A stretch of DNA of 64,000 nucleotides from an uncultured Lachnospiraceae bacterium (GTDB lineage Bacteria; Bacillota; Clostridia; Lachnospirales; Lachnospiraceae), in assembly GCA_947382355.1 (NCBI GenBank), contig CANCYR010000001.1:1-64000 (forward strand), given 5' to 3'. The translations under genes and the position numbers were made by a program. Below, one piece after another: positions 18,283-27,288 of this stretch (positions are counted from its first letter, which is position 1; each line of letters starts with the position of its first letter). The notes under the pieces are model-generated. The model did no database searches. It saw nothing but the letters and a program-made list of their open reading frames with translations, and was not told the origin of the DNA.

Positions 18283-20523
18283 GTGAACGGTATGAATAAT
18301 GTAAAATATTATCAGATGTTGGAACAGCTGGAAGAATATATGCAGAGCATGGATATGGAAACGGTGAACCAATTGTTGAATACTCTATTTGAGGTAAAGC
18401 CTGTACGCTTAAAATGGTATTTAGTAAAAGCAAAGGCGATGATAAAAGAGGGGAAAGATATACAGGAAGTCATTGAGTTCCTGGATGAAAAATGCGAGCC
18501 CTGGTATCCATATGATGATGTGGAAGCATATTTGGCCCTTCTTGAAATTTTATCTGAAATGTCAGGGGATGGTGTAGAGAGTAAAAGGTATAGATATCAG
18601 CAGGACAAAATTAAGGAAGTGTTTTTTGGCACACAGCCAATGAAATGGGAATTTGAGGAGAAATGGGAAACAACTCTTCAAAATATGGAAAACAGTGAAC
18701 TGCTGCAGTATTCGGACATCAATGATTTAAGTGATTTGTATTATATCAAAGGTAACTTCTATTTGTATGTACTATGGAAGGCAGTGTCTGACAGATTATT
18801 TTCTAATACGGAAAAGGAAATCAGACAGTCAGTGCTTCAGAAATGGAATGCAAAATATTACTATGAACATTTGTTAAATGGAAAAAAAGAAAAGTTTGCG
18901 ATTATTATGACAGAAGGGGAAGAAAGAATGTCCTATAAGCTTGCTGCCAGAGCACTGGAGCTTTTGGACAAGGAAGTATATTTTCTGGAAGCAGAAGAAA
19001 ATGCAAAAGATGATATTCCCCAATGGTTAGAAAAGATAGCACAAAGCAATACAGAAGGCGGGACAATATTTGTTTTGGCAAGCGGAATATTGACAGAACA
19101 ATTATTGGACAGAAAGGATATGAAAACCCGTCTTGAGAGATTGACGGTGACAGAGAATGATTATCAGGAAGAGAATATTGCCGTCAGCAGATATGGGGAT
19201 TATCTGGCTTATATTGCGGATGTTTATCACATGTCTATACAGGAAATCAAACAGGAATTGTATCAAAAGCCTGCGTGCCGGTTTTCTGTAATTATTCCTT
19301 GCAGGAATGTAAGCAGAACGTTATATTATACATTAAAGACTTGCCTGAATCAAAGCTTTAAGGGAGAGTACGAAATTGTAGTCAGCGATAATTCGGATAT
19401 AAGTCTGGGTGAAGATACACTTGTATACAAGATATGCAAAGAACTGAATGATGACAGAATTAAATATTACAGGACAGGGGAAAATCTTCCTTTGGCAAAA
19501 AGCTATGAGTTTCCATATCTGAAGGCAAAGGGAGAATTTTTGTTTTCTTTAGGGGCGGATGACGGGATGCTGCCATGGTGTCTGGAAGAATTGGATGCTG
19601 TATTAAACAGGTATCCGGATCAGAAGATTTTCCTTTGGCACGAAGTGACATACCAATGGCCTGAAACAGAGGGGAATTTTGTGGGAAGGTCGGGAATGGC
19701 TACTCTATTGTCAAAAAATGCTTATAGAAAAGGAAGCCCCCGGGTATTGGAATACTTTACTGAACCTATTTTTAAGGAAAGTTTTTCACACTATGGAAAT
19801 ATGTACATGCTGCCCCAATTGTATCATAATTCAGGAATCCGCAGGGAGTATATGGCTGAACTGCTTGAAAAAACGGGAGTTCTCTGGGATGGTATCAACC
19901 AGGATATTTCCATGGCAGTTACTATTGGAAATATTGAAAAAAAGTTGTACTTTATAGATAATCCGCTGGTTATTAATGGTGTCAGCAGCAATTCCATCGG
20001 CAGTTTAAATAACGCAGGGATGTTGAATATTCAGCAAAAGACAATGACACAGAAATATAAAAGCACATACGGCAGGGGACAACGGGTATTTTCTTATGTA
20101 GAACGCTTATGCCCGCCCTTGGGAGGGTATAACAGCAACTGTTATACATGTATTATGTATGGATATGCAATTGGTGTCATATCAGATGAGTCATTTGAAG
20201 CAATTGACTGGAAAAATATATACCAAAGATCAGCTCTTGAGCTGAAAAAAGAAGACATTATGTGTGATAAGAAGCTTCACATATTAAGATATGCGGTTTC
20301 CCAGCATGGAGATGAATTGCTGGAATGGTTTGACAATAATTTTTATTATAGTATATTAGAACCAGCTCGATTAATAAAAGAAGAGGAATCCTTTTCTGAA
20401 GTGAAGGATTCTGCAAAACCTCATATTGTTTTGGAAAACAAAGAAATTGCTGTGGAAAATTCAGATTGTATCAATGATATTTATAAGGTTTCCCTTTATT
20501 TAAGTGAGGTTTGGATGAATTAA
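18283..20523 (+). CDS. large GT2-containing glycosyltransferase, GTG start
   Basis: A 746-residue protein. Residues 1-110 are helical and TPR-like (LEEYMQSMDMETVNQLLN). Residues 110-325 are an unrecognised alpha/beta region. A GT2 domain starts near 332 (RFSVIIPCRNVSRTLYYTL, VVSDNSD, FSLGADDGM). The last 200 residues are unassigned. GTG at 18283 is chosen because GGAGAAAG sits six bases before it; the ATG at 18292 is the alternative. It probably adds a sugar to the island glycan; the long unknown N-terminal part may hold a second activity. Confidence 0.75.
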   Translation: MNGMNNVKYYQMLEQLEEYMQSMDMETVNQLLNTLFEVKPVRLKWYLVKAKAMIKEGKDIQEVIEFLDEKCEPWYPYDDVEAYLALLEILSEMSGDGVESKRYRYQQDKIKEVFFGTQPMKWEFEEKWETTLQNMENSELLQYSDINDLSDLYYIKGNFYLYVLWKAVSDRLFSNTEKEIRQSVLQKWNAKYYYEHLLNGKKEKFAIIMTEGEERMSYKLAARALELLDKEVYFLEAEENAKDDIPQWLEKIAQSNTEGGTIFVLASGILTEQLLDRKDMKTRLERLTVTENDYQEENIAVSRYGDYLAYIADVYHMSIQEIKQELYQKPACRFSVIIPCRNVSRTLYYTLKTCLNQSFKGEYEIVVSDNSDISLGEDTLVYKICKELNDDRIKYYRTGENLPLAKSYEFPYLKAKGEFLFSLGADDGMLPWCLEELDAVLNRYPDQKIFLWHEVTYQWPETEGNFVGRSGMATLLSKNAYRKGSPRVLEYFTEPIFKESFSHYGNMYMLPQLYHNSGIRREYMAELLEKTGVLWDGINQDISMAVTIGNIEKKLYFIDNPLVINGVSSNSIGSLNNAGMLNIQQKTMTQKYKSTYGRGQRVFSYVERLCPPLGGYNSNCYTCIMYGYAIGVISDESFEAIDWKNIYQRSALELKKEDIMCDKKLHILRYAVSQHGDELLEWFDNNFYYSILEPARLIKEEESFSEVKDSAKPHIVLENKEIAVENSDCINDIYKVSLYLSEVWMN

Positions 20524-20591
20524 ACAGAGGCATTTATGGCTTTGATCTGCATATAAGAAGGTTTGCCGGGTGAAGAAAATGGAGCTTAAGG

Positions 20592-21725
20592 ATGAAAATG
20601 CAAGTGAATGAAAAAATGATTTCCTTTATAATATGTGCTAATAATCCATTATATTATGAGGAATGTGTCTGGTATATTAACAATCTGCATTTGCCGGATG
20701 GATACGAAAAAGATATTATTTGTATTACAGAGGCGGAGAGTATGGCGCAGGCATACAATGCCGGCATGGAAAGCAGCAATGCAAAATATAAAATATATCT
20801 TCATCAGGATGTGTTCATATATCACAGACATTTTATGGATGATATGTTAAGTATTTTTAAAAGTGACGATAAAATCGGAATGATAGGGATGATTGGAGGC
20901 ATTCATCTGCCGGATAATGCAGTTATATGGGACAAGTGGAATATAGGCTGTACATATGGCTGCAATTTTGCAGGAGCCTTTCCGGTGAGTGGCTATCAGA
21001 ATCCGGAGTATCAGTGGCTGGAAGCAGAGGCAATAGACGGTATGCTCATGGCCACCCAATATGATATCAGCTGGAGGGAAGACCTGGGGCTGGGCTGGGA
21101 CTTTTATGATGTTTCCCAATCTCTTGAATTTACTAAAAATGGTTATAAGATTGTAATACCTTATCAGCAGGAGCCGTGGTGCATGCATGACTGCGGCCGG
21201 TCAAAGCTGCTTCATTATGATGAAGCCAGAAAAAAAATTATGGAAGAATATAATGAAAGATTTACAGACGGGTTTGTTCCGGAAAACAATGCGGAATATA
21301 TTTTGGTGCAGGAAGAAGTATTCCGGGTAATCAGGAAATGTTTTGAACTGGGAGATTTAGAAAGGGCGTTGGAGATAGGAAATTCCGTGAAAAATATGAA
21401 AATCAGGGACAATGACTTACAGTACGCATTAAACATGCTGGAAATATATTCTGCTGAAAAGACTTTAAGTGAAGAGACAGAAAGTTTTTTTAGCGGTGTT
21501 TATAACTGGGTGGAACTGAAAGAAAAATATGAGCAGATTAAATTTGGGATTCGACATGCGGAAAATGGCACCAATCCTGAAATTGTAAATGAGCTGTTGT
21601 ACCTGATAAAGACGAAAAAAATATCGAAAGAAGCAATTGCAATTATCATTATACATAGTGCGGTGAAAAAGGAAGAAGCCATTGTAAGGTTATTGAATCA
21701 GAAAAAAGACAAAAGAGATAATTAG
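20592..21725 (+). CDS. StrF-type glycosyltransferase with C-terminal helical extension
   Basis: A 377-residue protein. Residues 1-220 match the StrF-like family: ISFIICANNPLYYEECV, AESMAQAYNAGMESS, YKIYLHQDVFIYHRHFM and WDFYDVSQSL are nearly the same as in the minus-strand paralogue at 6.2-7.0 kb. The last 130 residues are helical and charged, perhaps equivalent to the separate helical protein next to that paralogue. It starts at ATG 20592, a second in-frame ATG lying two codons later. Likely glycosyl transfer; donor unknown. Confidence 0.8.
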   Translation: MKMQVNEKMISFIICANNPLYYEECVWYINNLHLPDGYEKDIICITEAESMAQAYNAGMESSNAKYKIYLHQDVFIYHRHFMDDMLSIFKSDDKIGMIGMIGGIHLPDNAVIWDKWNIGCTYGCNFAGAFPVSGYQNPEYQWLEAEAIDGMLMATQYDISWREDLGLGWDFYDVSQSLEFTKNGYKIVIPYQQEPWCMHDCGRSKLLHYDEARKKIMEEYNERFTDGFVPENNAEYILVQEEVFRVIRKCFELGDLERALEIGNSVKNMKIRDNDLQYALNMLEIYSAEKTLSEETESFFSGVYNWVELKEKYEQIKFGIRHAENGTNPEIVNELLYLIKTKKISKEAIAIIIIHSAVKKEEAIVRLLNQKKDKRDN

Positions 21726-21754
21726 TTTGTTTAACTTGTATTTTATGGAACACA

Positions 21755-21784
21755 TTGCGCTGTTTTATGCTTTCGTGCTAAAAT
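21755..21784 (+). promoter_or_regulatory. possible promoter before cytidylyltransferase gene
   Basis: TTGCGC at 21755-21760, an 18-base spacer and TAAAAT at 21779-21784, in the 94-base gap before the cytidylyltransferase gene. The match to the consensus is moderate, so this is tentative. Confidence 0.4.
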
Positions 21785-21819
21785 ATGAAAAAACCCTATA
21801 AACGTTTTGGAGGATTTCG

Positions 21820-22599
21820 ATGAAGGTGGTAATTTTGGCTGGTGGCAGAGGCACCAGAATCAGTGAGGAAAGTATTGTAAAGCCAAAGCCTATGATTGAA
21901 ATAGGGGATTATCCTATTTTATGGCATATTATGAAGGGGTATTCTGCTTACGGCTATAAGGATTTTATTATTTGTTGTGGATATAAGGGATATATGATAA
22001 AAGAATATTTTGCTGATTATTATCTTCATCATGCAGATGTTACTTTTGATTTTGCAAATCATAACAAAATGATTGTGAACAGCCATGTTACGGAGCCGTG
22101 GAGAGTGACGCTGGTGGATACCGGTGTCAATACGGAAACAGGGGAGCGTATCAGACGCGTAAAGGAATACATAGGCCAGGAACCGTTCATGCTTACTTAT
22201 GGTGACGGAGTGTCCGATGTGAATATTAAGCAGCTGGTGGAGTTTCATCAAAAGCATGGAGCTGTGGGCACCATGACGGCAGTGCAGCCCGGAGGCCGTT
22301 TCGGGGTGCTTGGGATAGAAGGACAGAACAATATTACGAAGTTTGTTGAAAAGAGCAAGGAAGGCGGAGGATGGATTAATGCCGGTTTTATGGTATTAAA
22401 TCCTCAGATATTTCAATATATCAAAGAAAATGACAATGAAGTGTTTGAAAAGGGCCCCCTGGAGAAGCTTGCCGGTGATGGTCAGCTAAAGGCATTTAAG
22501 CATGATGGTTTCTGGCATTGTATGGATACTATGCGGGATAAAATTGTACTGAATGATATGTGGGATAGTGGTAAGGCCCCCTGGAAGGTGTGGGAGTAG
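21820..22599 (+). CDS. rfbF: glucose-1-phosphate cytidylyltransferase
   Basis: A 259-residue nucleotidyltransferase with LAGGRGTRISEES at the N-terminus, KPKPMIEIGDYPILWHIM, and YGDGVSDVN as the metal-binding region. Length and motifs match RfbF/DdhA, which makes CDP-D-glucose from CTP and glucose-1-phosphate, the first step to CDP-3,6-dideoxyhexoses. It starts at ATG after TTGGAGG. The later pathway genes rfbG and rfbH lie 15 kb downstream, so the pathway genes are scattered within the island. The Glc-1-P cytidylyltransferase assignment is strong; pathway membership follows from the other genes. Confidence 0.92.
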   Translation: MKVVILAGGRGTRISEESIVKPKPMIEIGDYPILWHIMKGYSAYGYKDFIICCGYKGYMIKEYFADYYLHHADVTFDFANHNKMIVNSHVTEPWRVTLVDTGVNTETGERIRRVKEYIGQEPFMLTYGDGVSDVNIKQLVEFHQKHGAVGTMTAVQPGGRFGVLGIEGQNNITKFVEKSKEGGGWINAGFMVLNPQIFQYIKENDNEVFEKGPLEKLAGDGQLKAFKHDGFWHCMDTMRDKIVLNDMWDSGKAPWKVWE

Positions 22600-22641
22600 G
22601 ACTGTTTCATGATAAGATAAAAATAGAAAGGGATAAAAAGA

Positions 22642-23727
22642 GTGGAGGAAAGAAAACCGAAAGTAAGCGTGATAATGCCGTGCTATAATCATGAGGAATA
22701 CGTTGCTGAAGCTATAGAAAGCGTTTTGGCACAAACATTTCAGGATTTTGAATTTATTATTTGCAATAATGGAAGCACGGACAGCTGCGGAGAGATTATA
22801 AACCGATATAGTGACAGGGTGCAGATTATCACATTGGAAAAAAATGATGGAAGAAAGTGTCACGAATTACTGTATGAAGCAGCTAAAGGAGAATTTTTGG
22901 CATGGATAGCAAGTGACGATTATTGGTATCCGGATAAACTAAAGGAGCAGCTAAGGGCAATTGAGCAGCATCCGGAATACAATATTTTTTTTACATGGTC
23001 TGAGGTTGTGGATAAGGACTTGCGGGAGGTGCTGGACAATAAACGGTTTGCACAAAAGAATAAATCCCGATATGAATGGATTCGGGAGATGATATTACAT
23101 GCAACGCTGATAGAGGCAAGCTCCATTATGATTCGGAATGATGGACGCTATATAAAATATCAGGAGGATATTGAACGGTTCCGACAATATACAGATTTGA
23201 AAACCTATTTAAATATGCTGCTTGAGGAAGACATTTATATTGTGGAGGAATTTCTGGTAAAACACAGAATGAATGGAAAAAATCTCAGCGTGCCCAGCGC
23301 AGAAAATCAGATTAGAACGGTGAATGAGCTGGGCTATATCTTGTATGAGATATGGGGACGCTTGTCAGATGAAGAGTTTGGAAAGGTATTTTCAGGTGCG
23401 GATTTTCAAGTGGAATCAAAAGAGGATACAATGTGTCAGAGAATTTTGTATTATATAGAAATATCAAAAAAACTGAATGGTTGTGGAAGCAATGCCCTGA
23501 CCTACGTCTGGGAACATTATTTCGATAAGGGGGTCAGTGAACTGCTGGCGGATAAGTATGGTTTTACCAAACAGGATTTGTATCAGTTTTCGGCGGAAGT
23601 GGGTGAAGGAAAGTACTGGTACGACAATCTGGAAAAGGAAAAGAAAATTGCCGCCTGCTTTGAAGTGTGGGACGGAGTTTCCGATATGAACCAGAAGCTA
23701 AAAGGAATGTTTGGATTGAACAGATAA
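22642..23727 (+). CDS. family 2 glycosyltransferase, GTG start
   Basis: A 361-residue protein. The first 220 residues are a GT2 domain (VSVIMPCYNHEEYVAEAIES, ICNNGSTDS, IASDDYWY). The last 130 residues are helical and not assigned. It begins at GTG 22642 (reads MEERKPK), with AAAGGG upstream. It lies between the cytidylyltransferase and a radical SAM gene. Donor and acceptor are unknown; transfer of the CDP-sugar made by the neighbouring pathway is an attractive but unproven idea. Confidence 0.85.
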   Translation: MEERKPKVSVIMPCYNHEEYVAEAIESVLAQTFQDFEFIICNNGSTDSCGEIINRYSDRVQIITLEKNDGRKCHELLYEAAKGEFLAWIASDDYWYPDKLKEQLRAIEQHPEYNIFFTWSEVVDKDLREVLDNKRFAQKNKSRYEWIREMILHATLIEASSIMIRNDGRYIKYQEDIERFRQYTDLKTYLNMLLEEDIYIVEEFLVKHRMNGKNLSVPSAENQIRTVNELGYILYEIWGRLSDEEFGKVFSGADFQVESKEDTMCQRILYYIEISKKLNGCGSNALTYVWEHYFDKGVSELLADKYGFTKQDLYQFSAEVGEGKYWYDNLEKEKKIAACFEVWDGVSDMNQKLKGMFGLNR

Positions 23728-23755
23728 AAAGTTATGAAAAAAGGAGTGGAAAAGC

Positions 23756-25060
23756 TTGGAATGGCTGGAAAATTTGGAGAACTGCTTCAAAAAGGAAGAT
23801 GCATTGCAGCTTAAGGAAATACTTACAGCGAAAAAAATATATTTATATGGCGCCGGAAGTTATGGAAAGGTGCTTTCGGAAGCGTTGCAGAACAATGGAA
23901 TATCAATTGAAGGATTTATAGATCGATATGCAGATAGGATTGAAAGTTTTCATGGAATAGAGGTGCTTCCTGTTGATATTTTGAAAGATTTGGACAAGGA
24001 TGAAAATGTAATTATAATTGCCTCCAATATTAAAAGCGTGGCAGATTCCATTGAAGCAGCTATTTGTGCCATAAGAAATGATTTAACAGTAATAAAAAAA
24101 GGGTTTGAATTAGGGCGCATATTGCAGAGAAATATTTGCGGACAGATGTTGAAAGAAGGAAAAACTTTTGATTTAGGCAAGTGTGTCAGCTGCGGGAGTG
24201 AAGACCACGACTGCGATATTTGTATAGAATATTTGAAGAGAATTTCCAAGCCAAAGCTTCATACATATGGATGTAAGCAATATGACAGAATTGGTTATAT
24301 TTTAGGACAGTATTGTACATTAAGATGCAGATATTGTTTTGAGGGAGTTCCAAGAATACCGGAACCCGTATTTTCTTCTGCAGAAATGATTTTATCGGAT
24401 GTACAGAAATTTGCAAACGGCTGTTATTTCCTGAAATATGTGGAGTTAATAGGCGGAGAGCCATTTATGCATCCGGAATTCAAACAGATACTGCGTGGAT
24501 TGCTGGAATTGGAAAACATCGGATATGTTCAGATTTTTACCAATGCTACAGTAGTTCCGGATGAAGAACTGACAGAAATATTAAAGTCGCCAAGAATTAT
24601 CGTGCAGGTATCGGATTATTATGAATTTGTAGATGAGGCAAAAAAGAGAAATATAGACCTTACAAAAGAAATCATCGTAAAGGAAGGAATCTGGCATAAA
24701 TTTATTGCCAACAGCAGTTGGATGGATATGAATTGCTTTGAGGACCTTTACAAGAGTCCGGAAGAAGTGGGAGAATGCCTTGGGGGCTGTACTTTGTCTA
24801 ACTGTCACCGTCTGTTTCAGGGAGTGTTGTATAAATGTCCTCATCAATATGCCGGCGTACAGCAAAAAAAGCTTGAATTGCTTCCTGGAGAATATGTGGA
24901 TATTCATAGTTTTGATAACCAACAGCTTGCAAAGGAGCTGGAAGCCTTGAAGAAAATTGAGTATTTAGATGCCTGCAGGCATTGCAGCATTATTGAAGAG
25001 CCATTGATTGTTCCGCCCGGGGAGCAGATGGAAAAGAGGGAAGGAAGGTGCCGGAAATGA
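23756..25060 (+). CDS. radical SAM protein with Rossmann module and extra cysteine cluster (A4), TTG start
   Basis: A 434-residue protein that begins at TTG 23756 behind AAGGAG. The Rossmann-like module is at 25-110 (IYLYGAGSYGKVL, GFIDRYADRI). Before the core comes an extra cysteine cluster, Cys143-X2-Cys146-X6-Cys153-X2-Cys156, absent from its paralogues. The radical SAM cysteines are 187/191/194 (YCTLRCRYC), with LIGGEPFMHPEF next and further C-terminal cysteines (CLGGC, CPHQ, CRHC). Its last codons overlap the methyltransferase gene by ATGA. The additional cluster may bind a zinc or an extra Fe-S centre. Confidence 0.83.
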   Translation: MEWLENLENCFKKEDALQLKEILTAKKIYLYGAGSYGKVLSEALQNNGISIEGFIDRYADRIESFHGIEVLPVDILKDLDKDENVIIIASNIKSVADSIEAAICAIRNDLTVIKKGFELGRILQRNICGQMLKEGKTFDLGKCVSCGSEDHDCDICIEYLKRISKPKLHTYGCKQYDRIGYILGQYCTLRCRYCFEGVPRIPEPVFSSAEMILSDVQKFANGCYFLKYVELIGGEPFMHPEFKQILRGLLELENIGYVQIFTNATVVPDEELTEILKSPRIIVQVSDYYEFVDEAKKRNIDLTKEIIVKEGIWHKFIANSSWMDMNCFEDLYKSPEEVGECLGGCTLSNCHRLFQGVLYKCPHQYAGVQQKKLELLPGEYVDIHSFDNQQLAKELEALKKIEYLDACRHCSIIEEPLIVPPGEQMEKREGRCRK

Positions 25061-26079
25061 AAAGATTGTTAATATGGGGAGCAGGTCCCGTTGGTCAGAG
25101 TATTGGGCGAAATATTTTAGAAGGGGTAGAAGTAATCGGATTTCTTGATAACAATAAAGCAATTTGGAACACAACGGTTCTGGGGAAAAATGTATATCCC
25201 CCGGAGAAGCTGATTTCACTGGAGTTTGATTATATTGTCATTTCCACGTATTTCTATTCAGCGGAAATCAGCCGGCAGATTGCAGAAATACTAAAAGACA
25301 AATATGATGTGAAAAAGGTGCTTACACTGATTCCTGTACTGGATATGAAGCAGTATCAGGAGGGATATGAGAAGTTAAAGAGTCTGATAGCGGAAAAGGT
25401 ATTGATTGATGATGAATACATGCTGGTAAGAAAAATGCGCTATGATACAATAAACGACTCCTTTTTCAACCAGAAGAACAAGTTCAATAAGGATGATTAC
25501 CCGCGTTTTAGAACCTTTGAACTGGCAGCAGACGAGGTGATAAAGAACGGCGTGGAAGGCGCTGTTGCAGAGCTTGGTGTGTTTACAGGCAATTTTGCCC
25601 AGTATATCAGCCATAAATTCAGCGACAGGGATATTTACTTGTTTGATACCTTTGCCAGCTTTGATGAAGAAGAATTTAATGAAGAAAAACAAAGAGAAGA
25701 ATTTGAAAAGCAGATAAATGCAAAGGAATTTTTTGAAGACTTTAAAAATACAGATTTGGCTCTGGTACTGAATAAGATGGCTAATCGTGAGAAGACTGTT
25801 GTCTGTCAGGGCTTTTTTCCTAAAACAGCAGAAAAGGTGGGAAAAGATGTCAGGTTTGCATTTGTGAGCATTGATGTGGATTTGGAGGAATCCATATATG
25901 CCGGTCTGGAATACTTTTATCCAAGAATGAATGAAGGCGGCTATATTTTTGTACATGATTATAATAATATTCTGTTAACCGGAGTAAAAAAGGCTGTGGA
26001 AAGATATCAGCAGAAATATGGGCGTATGAAGATAGTTCCACTTGCAGATGTGGGAGGAACACTGGTTATTGTAAAATAA
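25057..26079 (+). CDS. TylF/MycF-like O-methyltransferase with N-terminal Rossmann module
   Basis: A 340-residue fusion. Residues 1-95 are the island's Rossmann-like module (LLIWGAGPVGQSI, GFLDNNKAIWN). Residues 130-340 match the TylF/MycF family of sugar O-methyltransferases: AELGVFTGNFAQYI is the SAM-binding glycine loop, IDVDLEESIYAGLEYFYPR and VHDYNN hold the usual metal-binding acids. The ATG at 25057 overlaps the upstream stop (ATGA) and has AAGGAAGG, so it is preferred over GTG 25048. It predicts a methylated hydroxyl on the island glycan. Confidence 0.85.
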   Translation: MKRLLIWGAGPVGQSIGRNILEGVEVIGFLDNNKAIWNTTVLGKNVYPPEKLISLEFDYIVISTYFYSAEISRQIAEILKDKYDVKKVLTLIPVLDMKQYQEGYEKLKSLIAEKVLIDDEYMLVRKMRYDTINDSFFNQKNKFNKDDYPRFRTFELAADEVIKNGVEGAVAELGVFTGNFAQYISHKFSDRDIYLFDTFASFDEEEFNEEKQREEFEKQINAKEFFEDFKNTDLALVLNKMANREKTVVCQGFFPKTAEKVGKDVRFAFVSIDVDLEESIYAGLEYFYPRMNEGGYIFVHDYNNILLTGVKKAVERYQQKYGRMKIVPLADVGGTLVIVK

Positions 26080-26100
26080 GAGACAACTTAAGGATGGAAA

Positions 26101-27285
26101 ATGAAATATATAAATGAAAAAGAGTCGTTTCAGGAATATATGGAGCGGTTCAGACAGAATTTTTTAGAAAGTGATACATATGTTATCTGGGGAGCGGGAG
26201 AAAAATCAAAAAAGATAAGAGAGAGATTACCGGATAACATCTTATTCGTAGTTGACAATGATAAGAAAAAACAGGGAATGGCTATAGATGGCCTGATTGT
26301 AAAATCTCCTGATGCTTTGAAAGAATTAAAAGAAAATAACATAAAAGTAATTGTAGCTGTTCATGCATATATGGATATATTCAGAAAGCTGGATGAGTAT
26401 GGAATTTTGGAAGAAAGATATTGCAATTATAGAGAATGGTTATTGATAGGAGACTATTTTTTAAAGGGATGTATTTCTGTTCCGGAAGTTTCATTTATAG
26501 TGAATAACCGCTGCACATTATCCTGTAAGGGCTGTATAGAATATATACCATATACGGAGAATAAAAGAGATTTTCCTTTTAAGGAAATAAAGGAATCATT
26601 TGATTATTTTTTTCAATATGCAGATTATGCAAATGATGTTGTGGTGGTAGGAGGGGAGACGCTGCTTTATAAGGATTTGGCAGCTGTGCTGAAATATGTT
26701 TATGAACATTATGCTGTTACAGGTCATGTTAGGAATATCTCAATTATGACCAATGGTACGGTCATGCCTGATGAAAATGTTTTACAGGCCTTGAAGTTAT
26801 ATGACATTGTTGTCAGGATAAGCGATTATAAAAATGCTGTTGGCAATAAAAATATAGTTGATAAACTGCTAACTATCTTTTCCCAGCGAAAAATAAAATA
26901 TCAGATTGAAAATCATTTTTCCAGAGTGGAAGAAGGAAAATGGTTTGATATGGGAAATCCTTTAAAGTGTAGAAATATGACGGAAAAAGGGCTTAGGGAG
27001 CACTTTGACAAATGTGCAGTGGCATGTTGGGCAGTATGGGACTCAAAGCTGTTTAATTGTAATGGCGTGAGAAGTAATATTGCAAATTTAGGTGCAGAAG
27101 GGGAACCTGATAATGATTGGTGTGATTTGAGAACAGACAGCAAGGAAAAATTTATCAAGTATTATCTGGGATATAACAATAAAGGATACTATAAATTCTG
27201 CAATTATTGCAATGGATATGGAGAATATATCAATAAAACAAGTCTTTTGCCAGGTGAACAGATGCAAAATGATGAACGTGGGTGA
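26101..27285 (+). CDS. radical SAM protein with N-terminal Rossmann module (A5)
   Basis: A 394-residue protein: Rossmann-like module at 20-105 (YVIWGAGEKSKK, FVVDNDKKKQG), radical SAM cluster Cys138/142/145 (RCTLSCKGC), VVGGETLLY in place of the usual GGEP motif, and C-terminal cysteines (KCRNM, KCAVACW, CNYCNG). The change from GGEP to GGET is unusual for the SAM-binding segment. It is the last of the Rossmann-fused radical SAM genes; the shorter family starts three bases after its stop. Confidence 0.83.
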   Translation: MKYINEKESFQEYMERFRQNFLESDTYVIWGAGEKSKKIRERLPDNILFVVDNDKKKQGMAIDGLIVKSPDALKELKENNIKVIVAVHAYMDIFRKLDEYGILEERYCNYREWLLIGDYFLKGCISVPEVSFIVNNRCTLSCKGCIEYIPYTENKRDFPFKEIKESFDYFFQYADYANDVVVVGGETLLYKDLAAVLKYVYEHYAVTGHVRNISIMTNGTVMPDENVLQALKLYDIVVRISDYKNAVGNKNIVDKLLTIFSQRKIKYQIENHFSRVEEGKWFDMGNPLKCRNMTEKGLREHFDKCAVACWAVWDSKLFNCNGVRSNIANLGAEGEPDNDWCDLRTDSKEKFIKYYLGYNNKGYYKFCNYCNGYGEYINKTSLLPGEQMQNDERG

Positions 27286-27288
27286 CAT

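Noticed and set aside
25375-25956. A 193-codon minus-strand frame inside the methyltransferase gene
   Set aside because: It lies wholly opposite a well-supported gene, and its lysine, phenylalanine and isoleucine-rich product fits a shadow frame.
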